Positions 1-6,798 of a DNA stretch of 7,324 bases are shown here, in pieces. Positions within the stretch are counted from its first letter, which is position 1. Every line of letters starts with the position of its first letter. Source of the DNA: Melioribacter sp. (GTDB taxonomy: Bacteria > Bacteroidota > Ignavibacteria > Ignavibacteriales > Melioribacteraceae); NCBI GenBank assembly GCA_016841125.1, contig JAENZU010000166.1, positions 1 through 7,324 on the forward strand, written 5' to 3'. The translations under genes were made by a program, and so were the position numbers. The notes below the pieces were generated by a model. It did no database searches. It saw only the letters and a program-made list of their open reading frames with translations, and was not told where the DNA came from.

Positions 1-2
1 TG

Positions 3-698
3 AGCAACATGATCATTTGCATTGTAACTTGTAGCCTTTAGTGCAAACTTATGAGCTGCATTAATATTTTCTTCCCAGCGGTCCCAAAACTGGCAGGTCC
101 ACTCGTTAAAATAAGATAGTGAAAGCCCGGCATATGCTCTGCCATAGAACGGATCAATTTTAAGTGCGTGGTTAAAAATATTACGCGCTTTTTCATCATC
201 CTTAATAGTTCCCCTTCTTAAATATTCATAACCTCTCAGCCAGCTATCATAGGCTTCTAAATTTGTAAACTCTTTTTTTCTCGCCTCAGCTAATCTTCTT
301 GTATCAATCTGCACAGAAAGCGAACTCACAACTTTTTCTACAATGCTGTCCTGAATATCAAATATGCTCTGCATCGGTGCATCATATTTTTCTGCCCACA
401 AGACGGTTTGATTATTTGGATCAAAAAGTTGTGTGTTGATTCGAATTTTATCCCCCATCTGCCTCAATTTACCCATCAGAAAATATTGAATATCGAATTT
501 TTTAGCTGACTCCCAATCCGCCTTAATTTTTTCAGATAAAGATGTGTGTGAAGATATGATCTGAAGTGAAGGAAATCTGGAAAGATACGTAATGATATCT
601 TCAACAAACCCGCGGGAAAAATAATCCTTTTCTGCATCCCCCGTTAAGTTATCAAACGGAAGAACTGCCAGGCTAATATAATTACTTCTATCTTTCAT
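3..698 (-). CDS. TolB/FlgO-like domain protein with TPR-like repeats, C-terminus cut by the window edge
   Basis: 232 codons are visible and the frame is still open at the left edge. Residues 9-130 look like the TolB/FlgO-like alpha-beta domain found C-terminal to class III cyclases, kinases or DNA-binding domains: AVLPFDNLTGD near residues 11-21, a YFLMGKL strand at 72-78, then RINTQLFD and VLWAEKYD at 86-106. Residues about 146-230 are helix pairs of TPR character, for example ARNIFNHALKIDPFYGRAYAGL at 171-192. I chose the ATG at 698 because an in-frame TAG lies only ten codons upstream (729-731) with no ATG, GTG or TTG start of better quality between. No cyclase, kinase or HTH domain precedes it, so it is a free-standing version unless an effector lies in the missing C-terminus. 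Such proteins are usually treated as signalling or protein-interaction modules; the role here is unknown. It is separated by 240 nt from the hydrogenase operon and probably transcribed on its own. Confidence 0.8.
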   Translation of the reverse strand, partial: MKDRSNYISLAVLPFDNLTGDAEKDYFSRGFVEDIITYLSRFPSLQIISSHTSLSEKIKADWESAKKFDIQYFLMGKLRQMGDKIRINTQLFDPNNQTVLWAEKYDAPMQSIFDIQDSIVEKVVSSLSVQIDTRRLAEARKKEFTNLEAYDSWLRGYEYLRRGTIKDDEKARNIFNHALKIDPFYGRAYAGLSLSYFNEWTCQFWDRWEENINAAHKFALKATSYNANDHVA

Positions 699-823
699 AA
701 CCTTTAATTTAAGCTTACCTGAAACTTGCTAAAAATACAAAAAGTCTTAATAAATCACACTTAAACTTCACTTTAAATTTATGATAACAAATGTTTGATA
801 AAAGTTTTTTAGAAATCTATAGG

Positions 824-853
824 ATTGTAAAATATCATTTGGTTAAATGTTAA
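824..853 (-). promoter_or_regulatory. Candidate sigma70-type promoter for the TolB/TPR gene
   Basis: Reading the minus strand, TTAACA (848-853) and TACAAT (824-829) are separated by 18 nt, each matching the E. coli consensus at 5 of 6 positions. Transcription would start near 817, leaving a leader of about 120 nt before the ATG at 698. The gap is very AT-rich, so chance matches are expected, and Bacteroidota-type housekeeping promoters have a different consensus. This is only a candidate. Confidence 0.3.
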
Positions 854-931
854 GAGTAATGCAGCTGAATTTATTTTGATTGTTAAATATTGAACGAAAA
901 GGATGGTATAAAATTACTAGTTTTAAAACAG

Positions 932-961
932 CAATAGACTATCCACGGTTAACGTCTATTG
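932..961 (-). terminator. Weak hairpin at the end of the hydrogenase operon
   Basis: An 8-bp perfect inverted repeat (CAATAGAC / GTCTATTG at 954-961 and 932-939 on the minus strand) encloses a 14-nt loop and contains the stop codon of the dehydrogenase fusion gene. On the transcript it is followed by CUGUUUU, a short U-run. The stem is AT-rich and the loop is long, so termination would be weak; it may simply mark the operon end, or be chance. Confidence 0.3.
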
Positions 962-2486
962 GAATATTTGCCCTTCTAATCTCTTCGAACCTGCCTTCAA
1001 CTTCATCAACCATAAGCTGAAAAGTGAAAGTTATCTCATCATAAATTTCCTGTTCCATTCCGTGCAATTCTTCTTCTTTATAAAGTCGCTTACGGATAAA
1101 ATCTCCTAGAGTTTCAAGAGCGTCTAACACTTCCCTTGAATTAAACCCTTGTGAATTGCGCAAATCTGCAAGCTGCCGTGCATACGATAGCGCAGATACA
1201 CGGTCCTTCGATCTAACTGAAATTGCCAGAAATTCAAATGAAGTGTTTGAATCTTTTCTTAAATTTCCCTTATCAATATGATGATAATGAGGGAAGATAT
1301 CTTCGTTACGCTTATCCAAAATATGATCAAGAAAATCATCAACAACTTCTTCCCTAATAAGCTCCAACTTTTGAGCAATTTTCAAGTTGGGTGTGAGTGT
1401 AATCGATTTCGACATTTTCAAATTTCTTTTATGCCACTCATAAGGGTAACTCTTCATGTGCTCGACCATATAAAGCAGCCGTCTCTGAATCTTATATCTT
1501 TCAGCCGGTCGCCAGCCAAATTTTTCACGAGTATAAGCTGAATCAACATTTAATTCTTTATCTACGTACTGCATCATCCATGGTTTTTCAAAAGGTCTGT
1601 TGCCAAATATTCTTCCCAGAAGATCCATTGCAATAACACCGAATGTTGCTATTGGTTTCGGCATATAAAAAGGTTTTTTTGGTTTGCCGTAATAATACCG
1701 GGTTGCTTTAAGAAATAAATCTTTGTGAGATATCGGATTTTCAGGACTCACATTAAAGATATCGTAACTTTGCAGTAAGTTGCTTTGTTGAATTATCTTT
1801 AGCAGCAGATCTATTACGCAGTGAACATGAATGTATGTAATTGCTGATTTACCCTTTCCACCGAGAATGTTAGATTTCCATCCCTTGTTGAGCCAGGTGT
1901 TTAGGAAGATATATAGAGGTCCGTATTCGCACCAATCACTGAATACCGCGGCAAACCTGACGACAGAGGTATCGAAGTATTTAGAATACTCCTTCGTCAT
2001 TATTTCACCCATTTTTTTTGAGCGTGCATAGGCATATTCAGCATCAGGCGGAGTTGATTCGGAAACCCTATCCCCCTTTTCCGGGAATTTACATGCAGCA
2101 ACCGAACTCGCAAAGATGAATCTTTTAATCCCGAGTTCTTTGGAAATTTCTAAAATATTTTTTGTGCCGTCAATATTTGTCCGCTGGTACTGCGGATTCT
2201 CATCGTAATTAAAATCATAATAACCTGCTAGGTGCAGTACAAAATCAACACCGCCATTTTCAAGCATCTCTGCCTTTGCTTTCTCAACCGATTGAATATC
2301 CCCTACATCTGCACTGATCCAAAAAATGTTGGGGTGGTTACGCAACGGAGAATTTTGAGGTATTCTTCTCTCCAAAGCATATATAGTAAAATGATCTTTT
2401 ATTCTATCAAGAAAATAGTGCCCTACAAATCCTGACGCACCGGTCACTAAAATTTTTGGAAGATTTGCATCTATGTTATCCGGCAT
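939..2486 (-). CDS. Extended SDR (NAD-dependent epimerase/dehydratase) fused to an RsbRD-N-like helical domain
   Basis: 515 residues. Residues 11-340 form an extended short-chain dehydrogenase/reductase: TGASGFVG at 15-22 supplies the glycine-rich NAD(P) loop (G16, G19, G22), HLAG at 85-88, the N104/GT region at 104-108, FASS at 125-128 with the probable catalytic serine, and Y153-x3-K157. About 160 residues follow that do not belong to the SDR fold. Residues 368-505 are predicted helical and resemble the RsbRD N-terminal (globin-like sensor) family, notably RNSQGFNSREVLDALETLG at 443-461. An internal ATG at residue 358 has no Shine-Dalgarno, which supports one polypeptide. No signal peptide or membrane segment, so cytoplasmic. 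The substrate cannot be told; the SDR class includes nucleotide-sugar epimerases and steroid-type dehydrogenases. It overlaps the 3' end of the upstream membrane-protein gene by 11 nt and lacks a clear own ribosome site, so it is likely translationally coupled and the last gene of the hydrogenase operon. Confidence 0.88.
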   Translation of the reverse strand: MPDNIDANLPKILVTGASGFVGHYFLDRIKDHFTIYALERRIPQNSPLRNHPNIFWISADVGDIQSVEKAKAEMLENGGVDFVLHLAGYYDFNYDENPQYQRTNIDGTKNILEISKELGIKRFIFASSVAACKFPEKGDRVSESTPPDAEYAYARSKKMGEIMTKEYSKYFDTSVVRFAAVFSDWCEYGPLYIFLNTWLNKGWKSNILGGKGKSAITYIHVHCVIDLLLKIIQQSNLLQSYDIFNVSPENPISHKDLFLKATRYYYGKPKKPFYMPKPIATFGVIAMDLLGRIFGNRPFEKPWMMQYVDKELNVDSAYTREKFGWRPAERYKIQRRLLYMVEHMKSYPYEWHKRNLKMSKSITLTPNLKIAQKLELIREEVVDDFLDHILDKRNEDIFPHYHHIDKGNLRKDSNTSFEFLAISVRSKDRVSALSYARQLADLRNSQGFNSREVLDALETLGDFIRKRLYKEEELHGMEQEIYDEITFTFQLMVDEVEGRFEEIRRANIPIDVNRG

Positions 2487-2868
2487 TTGACAATGTTAAT
2501 TTCTTTGAGAGAAAAAGTAGTATAAGCGCCATAATTAAATCACCGACACCTGATAAAAAAACAACTAAAATATTTTCAATAAAAATATAATACCCGAATA
2601 AAAATAGCACTGCTATAAATTTGGCAGATATAGAAAATAGAACCATCACTTTATTTTCAACAGGGTCCTTCATTGCCATTAAATAGGCAACGACCATTAC
2701 AATGTGAAATATTCCTCCCTGTGCTCTAAAAAAGTTTTCGGTGATGGGATTATAACCAAATTCAGTAAATAGATGTGTCGGTAAAAATAGTAATCCTAAT
2801 CCCACAAAAAATGAGTGGAGTGCAACTAGAAATAAAAATATTTTCAAATGGCTAATGTTTACTTTCAT
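2476..2868 (-). CDS. Four-helix membrane protein of unknown function
   Basis: 130 residues, with four hydrophobic segments at about 9-29, 51-66, 74-94 and 97-120. Between the first two is a conserved-looking loop (FLPTHLFTEFGYN at 28-40, then NFFRAQGGIFHIVM at 45-58) whose Arg, Gly-Gly and His could be functional. I do not recognise the family with certainty; the general layout resembles small four-helix proteins of the DoxX/DUF4345 kind, but no catalytic motif is visible. The gene starts 20 nt after the nickel-type transporter and overlaps the dehydrogenase fusion gene by 11 nt, so it should be co-expressed with the hydrogenase. The ribosome site is poor (only GG close to the ATG). A role in membrane assembly or quinone-side function of the hydrogenase is possible but is inference from position alone. 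Confidence 0.75.
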   Translation of the reverse strand: MKVNISHLKIFLFLVALHSFFVGLGLLFLPTHLFTEFGYNPITENFFRAQGGIFHIVMVVAYLMAMKDPVENKVMVLFSISAKFIAVLFLFGYYIFIENILVVFLSGVGDLIMALILLFLSKKLTLSNAG

Positions 2869-2888
2869 CCGATATCAATTGATAATAA

Positions 2889-3602
2889 TTATAAACCCAT
2901 AAACTGAACTGCAACTCCGCTGAAGAGTATTATACCGCCTGCAAGTGCATGACTATATTTTTCAAATTTTCCAAGCGGCACCATTTTAATCCCATAAATT
3001 GAAACAACAACCACAGTAAGCATAGTGGCTATTGTAGTAATTCCGAATATGGCCGTGATGAATATCATTCCAGATAAACTGACCTCAGCGGCGGGATACA
3101 TCAGGAATGGTATCAATGCTTCACAAGGACCAAAAATAAAGATTGTGAATAGAATCCATGGAGTTAAATTAGCAACATTTTTTTCTTCATGAATATGAGC
3201 ATGCTCTTTATGGTGTTTATGCTCATGATCGTGAACAACTCCATTTGAATGTGTGTGCCAGTGAGCATGTTTTTTATTTTTGAGCGCATACCTAATCCCC
3301 CACACAAGGTATATTAATCCGAAACTGATAAGCAGCCAGGCTGCAATCTCCCCTCGTGTCGATTCAATAGCTTCCAAATTCCCGAGGGCAATACCTGCCG
3401 CCACTCCAATAATACCAAGTACAACCGAACTTAAAACATGGGCAACGCCCGAGAGAGCGGTTATCCAAATAGTTTTTGAGCGTGACCACTTTCCTGATTT
3501 GCTCATCACTATAAATGGAATATAGTGATCGGGTCCGAGCAATGTATGCAAAAACCCGATTGATGCTGCCGAAATAGCCAGTATATATAGCTCGTGATTC
3601 AT
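2889..3602 (-). CDS. NicO/UreH-like transporter with histidine-rich loop, probable Ni(II) transport
   Basis: 237 residues with about six membrane segments. The first helix carries HTLLGPDHYIPF (19-30), the HxxxGPDH-type motif seen in NicO/RcnA and UreH-like transporters, and the second half carries FGPCEALIPFLMYPA (157-171), a matching motif in the second three-helix repeat. Between the halves, residues 112-138 hold 12 histidines (HxH patterns), as expected for a metal-binding loop. Family members move Ni2+ or Co2+; direction (uptake versus efflux) cannot be read from sequence. Directly downstream of [NiFe] hydrogenase structural genes, uptake or buffering of nickel for active-site assembly is the simplest role. 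The ATG at 3602 has a GGAAGGA ribosome site 8 nt upstream. It lies 20 nt after hybB and 20 nt before the four-helix protein gene. A TauE/SafE-type anion exporter is the main alternative, but the His-rich loop argues against it. Confidence 0.85.
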   Translation of the reverse strand: MNHELYILAISAASIGFLHTLLGPDHYIPFIVMSKSGKWSRSKTIWITALSGVAHVLSSVVLGIIGVAAGIALGNLEAIESTRGEIAAWLLISFGLIYLVWGIRYALKNKKHAHWHTHSNGVVHDHEHKHHKEHAHIHEEKNVANLTPWILFTIFIFGPCEALIPFLMYPAAEVSLSGMIFITAIFGITTIATMLTVVVVSIYGIKMVPLGKFEKYSHALAGGIILFSGVAVQFMGL

Positions 3603-3610
3603 TTATGTTA

Positions 3611-3617
3611 TCCTTCC
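3611..3617 (-). promoter_or_regulatory. Ribosome binding site of the nickel-type transporter
   Basis: GGAAGGA on the minus strand, 8 nt before the ATG at 3602, in the 20-nt gap after hybB. It fixes the start of the transporter. Confidence 0.7.
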
Positions 3618-3622
3618 CAAAT

Positions 3623-4789
3623 TCAAGAGTGCTGCTCGGTGGGCAGTACAGGAAAATAGTTGGCTAATAGTTTATAACCGACAAATATAATAGAGATCAT
3701 CATTGCAGTGATAACGAACTCCCCAATTGACGGGAAGTAATCAAAACCGGGTCGGGGTGAATATGTTATTAAATAAGTATTGAATCTATTCAATATTAAT
3801 CCGGCGACCATCATTATTGAAATATTAAAAAGCATGATCTGCGATTTTCTCACTGATTCTTTTAGTAGTAAAAAAAACGGTAAAATTGCAATCATTAGAT
3901 TTTCAAAAATGAAAAGTAATCCCCACCAGCTGAATAGCAATCCTAATTCACCATAATAAACAACATCAAATAATTTAAGCGCAATATAAAGTCCAAGAAT
4001 GTATGGTGTGATCTTCACAATTTTGGAAAGAAGATCTGTTTCCGGTTTTCGGTTGAATGTTCTGGCGGAAAGTGTTGATTCAATCACAACCATCGGATAA
4101 CCGATTGCAATTGCGGATATTAAAAAGAATGCCGGTAATAAAGGTGAATGCCAGAGTGGATGAATTCTATCCACGGCAATCAGCATTACAGCACCGAGTG
4201 ATGATTGATGAAGGGTTGAGAGAACAACACCTAGAATTATTAAAAACAACAATATTTTATTTACCAGAGGATTAAGAAATTTCACAATCTTTGCAATAAA
4301 TCCTTCTTCCTTTTTTTGATATTTCTCTGCCATGATCGGGACAAATTCTAAAATAAGAACAGTGAAATATGTCATCACACATAATGATACTTCAAATAAA
4401 GGAGAATTCCCCTGCCACGAAGATGGCAAGATCGGATTGTAAATTTGCCACCATCTGCCTACATCCAATACAATTGCAATTACAGCCACACCATATCCAA
4501 GCAGGGCTGTAACTAAAGCCGGTCTTAACAACGGAGAATATTTACCTCCATTGAAAATGTAAACCAGCGCTGCCATTGTAAAACCGCCGGCAGCAAGTGC
4601 CACACCTGTAACTACATCAAAGGTGATCCAGAGTCCCCAAGGAACGCCATCACTTAAATTAGTTACGGCACCAATTCCGGCAGCCATTCTAACTATTGTG
4701 AATATTGCACCAACCGCAATAATAATAACACCAATTGTAAAACCTTTGGTCCACAATTTTGCTTTCATAGGTTCAGCATTAACTTTCAT
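3623..4789 (-). CDS. hybB: Hydrogenase-2-type membrane subunit HybB (NrfD-like family)
   Basis: 388 residues, close to the E. coli HybB length of about 390, with ten predicted membrane helices (roughly 16-36, 53-79, 91-109, 130-152, 176-196, 217-237, 261-280, 283-307, 317-334, 354-375). Landmarks recalled from HybB are present: PWGLWITFD at 50-58, LLRPALVTALLGY at 87-99, DVGRWWQ at 109-115, LHQSSLG at 193-199, HPLWHSPLLP at 210-219 and YFPSIGE at 351-357. HybB is the integral membrane partner that passes electrons from HybA to menaquinone; unlike HyaC/HupC-type subunits it is not a dihaem cytochrome b. The ATG at 4789 is preceded by GGAGGAGA 6 nt upstream, inside hybA; Met8 is a possible but less supported start. 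It overlaps hybA by 11 nt. Confidence 0.95.
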   Translation of the reverse strand: MKVNAEPMKAKLWTKGFTIGVIIIAVGAIFTIVRMAAGIGAVTNLSDGVPWGLWITFDVVTGVALAAGGFTMAALVYIFNGGKYSPLLRPALVTALLGYGVAVIAIVLDVGRWWQIYNPILPSSWQGNSPLFEVSLCVMTYFTVLILEFVPIMAEKYQKKEEGFIAKIVKFLNPLVNKILLFLIILGVVLSTLHQSSLGAVMLIAVDRIHPLWHSPLLPAFFLISAIAIGYPMVVIESTLSARTFNRKPETDLLSKIVKITPYILGLYIALKLFDVVYYGELGLLFSWWGLLFIFENLMIAILPFFLLLKESVRKSQIMLFNISIMMVAGLILNRFNTYLITYSPRPGFDYFPSIGEFVITAMMISIIFVGYKLLANYFPVLPTEQHS

Positions 4790-5687
4790 TGTCAGTCTCC
4801 TCCGAAAGTGGATTACTTTTATGCTTCTTCATATTATTATAAGCTAATAAACCAAGAGCGCCATATAGTGCAACTGGGGGTATCCAATATTTGAATATTC
4901 CGTGTTGAATGCTTTCATGTAATTCTATTGGCGGAGTTTCTCCGTACATTTTGTAACCGAGATCGGCGAACGAAATATCTTTAGGAGCAAGATAAAGTAC
5001 TGAAGTTCCGCCTATTTCAGCTTCACCGTAAATATGAGTATTATATTTATCGGGATTATTCTTTATTCTTCTTTTGGCTTCTTTTAATAAGTCGCCGCGT
5101 TTACCGAATTTAATAGCGCCTCTCGGACAGACATCTGCACAAACGGGTGTTTCTCCTTTTGCAATTCTGATATCCTTACAAAAATCACATTTTTGAACCT
5201 TAGGAGTTGCGCTGTCATATTCGAAAGTCGGGGCATTAAATGGACAAGCAACTAAACAATATCTGCAGCCGATACATTTACCCGAGTCGTAGGAAACAAT
5301 TCCGTCATCCCTTTTATGAAATGCCGCAACCGGGCATACAGATTGGCACGAAGGTTCGTTGCAATGGAGGCATTGTTTTTTAACAAAGGACCATTTATCA
5401 TCAGTCTCTTTAAATAAATGGATCACTGTGTAATTATCGGCGTTTATATCCAGCGGCATGTCATAGCGGGAATCATTGCCGGTGTGCGATAAACCTTCGT
5501 GAGATTTTTTACAGGCTGTTTGACAGCCCCGGCAGCCGATACACTTAGTGCAGTCGTTCAGCATTGCGTAATTATCGGCATATTTTTCCTGATTTATTTC
5601 AGCAGCACTAAGACTTTTTGCAGCAATTAAGCCGCCGCTAACGGCAGACGCTGTTAGTTTAAAGAAGTCTCTTCTACTAACTGACAT
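4779..5687 (-). CDS. hybA: Hydrogenase-2-type iron-sulfur subunit HybA, Tat-exported and C-terminally anchored
   Basis: 302 residues. A Tat signal is seen at the N-terminus (SRRDFFK, 4-10) followed by a hydrophobic, Ala/Ser-rich stretch ending near 29. Sixteen cysteines form four [4Fe-4S] sites in the usual arrangement: C49-C52-C55-C59P-like, C106-C109-C114-C118P, C138-C141-C144-C148P and C167-C170 with C183-C187P. An additional cysteine, C46, precedes the first set. Residues about 267-284 (YWIPPVALYGALGLLAYN) form a single C-terminal helix, followed by a short charged tail. The subunit carries electrons from the small subunit to HybB. The ATG at 5687 has a strong AAGGAGG 6 nt upstream. It overlaps hybO and hybB by 11 nt each. 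DmsB/NrfC-type subunits share the cluster pattern, but the Tat signal, the C-terminal helix and the neighbours identify HybA. Confidence 0.95.
   Translation of the reverse strand: MSVSRRDFFKLTASAVSGGLIAAKSLSAAEINQEKYADNYAMLNDCTKCIGCRGCQTACKKSHEGLSHTGNDSRYDMPLDINADNYTVIHLFKETDDKWSFVKKQCLHCNEPSCQSVCPVAAFHKRDDGIVSYDSGKCIGCRYCLVACPFNAPTFEYDSATPKVQKCDFCKDIRIAKGETPVCADVCPRGAIKFGKRGDLLKEAKRRIKNNPDKYNTHIYGEAEIGGTSVLYLAPKDISFADLGYKMYGETPPIELHESIQHGIFKYWIPPVALYGALGLLAYNNMKKHKSNPLSEETDNES
4796..4803 (-). promoter_or_regulatory. Ribosome binding site of hybB inside hybA
   Basis: GGAGGAGA on the minus strand, 6 nt before the hybB ATG at 4789, within the last codons of hybA. It selects this ATG over the one at codon 8 and implies coupled translation. 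Confidence 0.75.
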
Positions 5688-6798
5688 CTTCTGCCTCCTT
5701 TTCTTGTTTTTTCTTCATTGCATTTCTTGCAGCTACGGCACCTGCGCCCGCTGCAACTCCAACTAAACCGGTTACAACAGGATCAATAGTTGTATCTCTC
5801 TGATTATTTATTCCGGGATAAGTTGCCGGGGCAGTTGCAAATGTTATTGGAACTTGCGCATACATATTATCTTCATACGGGAAAAATGGCTCAACACATC
5901 CAACGCATGGGTGTCCGCTGCCAATCGGCCAGTTAACTCCACTGTTCCATTTTCTGTTTGGGCAGTCTGAATGGGTAACAGGACCTTTGCAGCCAAGTGC
6001 ATATAGACAGCCGTCGTCGCCAAAATCTTTTGCGAAGTTTCCTAAATCAAATTGACCGCGTCTTGGGCAGTTGTCATGAATCAGCTTTCCATAAAAAGCT
6101 GTTGGTCTTTTATGTTTATCGACATCTATAGCAGCCAATCCACCGATTAAAACCGTTGCAACTGTGCCTATGAACCAATCCGGATGAGGCGGGCAGCCGG
6201 AAATATTTACAACCGGTGTTGAAATACTGTGCGCTTCTAAAACTTTATCAACCGGCATACAGCCCGTAGGGTTAGGCGGAGCAGCGGGAATGCCGCCGAA
6301 TGATGCGCATGTTCCCATGGAAATAATTGCCATTGCTTTCGGGGCTAATTCAAGAAGATGTTCAAGACCTGTTATTTCATGTCCTTCCCTCTCTCCTATT
6401 TCGCAATAAACACCATCATCTTTTGTAGAAACGGCTCCTTCAATTACCAGTACAAATCCGCCGGCAGGTTTCTTCTTTAAGTCTTCAATTATTTTAACCG
6501 CATCGTGACCTTGTGTGGCAGATACATTTGGGTGCCATAGCATACTTAAATGTTTACCGGGAACTACTTCTCCCAACAGTACATCCTGAATTTCAGGACT
6601 TTTAGAATTCAAAACCGAAACAGAACATCCGGTACAGCTTCCTAATTGAAGCCATAACACAGGGACTTCCGCAACGGATTGAGCGAAAACTTTATTGAAC
6701 CCGGGGATACCAAAAAGGCTTGCACCCATCAGCAGTCCGGTTCCTTTGCCAAGAAGTTCGACAAATTCCCTTCGGGTCCACTCTCGAGGTTTACCCAT
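5677..6798 (-). CDS. hybO: [NiFe] hydrogenase small subunit, HybO type
   Basis: 373 residues. Tat signal with TRREFV at 8-13, hydrophobic region to about 30 and a likely cleavage region near FAQS at 38-41. Proximal cluster ligands are C55 and C58 (GSCTGCS), C164 (MGTC) and C202 (GCPP). Distal cluster ligands are H241, C244, C264 and C270. The medial [3Fe-4S] site is C279, C298 and C301, with P291 in the position of the usual fourth ligand. The residues that correspond to the two extra cysteines of O2-tolerant enzymes are G57 and G169, so a standard [4Fe-4S] proximal cluster is expected. A C-terminal helix at about 339-357 plus a lysine-rich tail anchors it in the membrane with the active site in the periplasm. 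It relays electrons from the NiFe site to HybA. The ATG at 6798 follows GGAGG by 6 nt and overlaps the protease gene by 8 nt. Confidence 0.96.
   Translation of the reverse strand: MGKPREWTRREFVELLGKGTGLLMGASLFGIPGFNKVFAQSVAEVPVLWLQLGSCTGCSVSVLNSKSPEIQDVLLGEVVPGKHLSMLWHPNVSATQGHDAVKIIEDLKKKPAGGFVLVIEGAVSTKDDGVYCEIGEREGHEITGLEHLLELAPKAMAIISMGTCASFGGIPAAPPNPTGCMPVDKVLEAHSISTPVVNISGCPPHPDWFIGTVATVLIGGLAAIDVDKHKRPTAFYGKLIHDNCPRRGQFDLGNFAKDFGDDGCLYALGCKGPVTHSDCPNRKWNSGVNWPIGSGHPCVGCVEPFFPYEDNMYAQVPITFATAPATYPGINNQRDTTIDPVVTGLVGVAAGAGAVAARNAMKKKQEKEAEDVS
5694..5700 (-). promoter_or_regulatory. Ribosome binding site of hybA inside hybO
   Basis: A full AAGGAGG anti-16S match on the minus strand, 6 nt before the hybA ATG at 5687 and inside the 3' end of hybO. 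It fixes the start and shows that this organism uses Shine-Dalgarno initiation. Confidence 0.8.

Noticed and set aside
741..780. Imperfect inverted and direct repeats of AAGT/TTAA type upstream of the TolB/TPR gene
   Set aside because: Needs a bulge to pair and is made almost entirely of A and T; expected by chance at this composition.
920..929. GTTTTAAAAC palindrome after the SDR gene
   Set aside because: Self-complementary with no loop in an AT-rich gap; too simple to call a regulator site or terminator by itself.
1413..1415. Internal start at residue 358 creating a separate RsbRD-like protein
   Set aside because: No Shine-Dalgarno sequence precedes this ATG, whereas the hydrogenase genes in this window have good ones, and the frame is continuous.
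1278..2435. Plus-strand open frames of 66-87 codons across the dehydrogenase fusion gene
   Set aside because: They lie antisense to a well-supported SDR gene, lack recognisable domains and have no ribosome sites; they are shadows.
3623..4789. Membrane subunit as a dihaem cytochrome b (HyaC/HupC type)
   Set aside because: Ten helices, 388 residues and HybB-specific motifs fit the NrfD-like family; HyaC is about 235 residues with four helices and paired haem histidines.
3280..4847. Plus-strand open frames antisense to the transporter, hybB and the end of hybA
   Set aside because: Hydrophobic or low-complexity translations mirror the membrane-helix codons on the other strand; no independent coding evidence.
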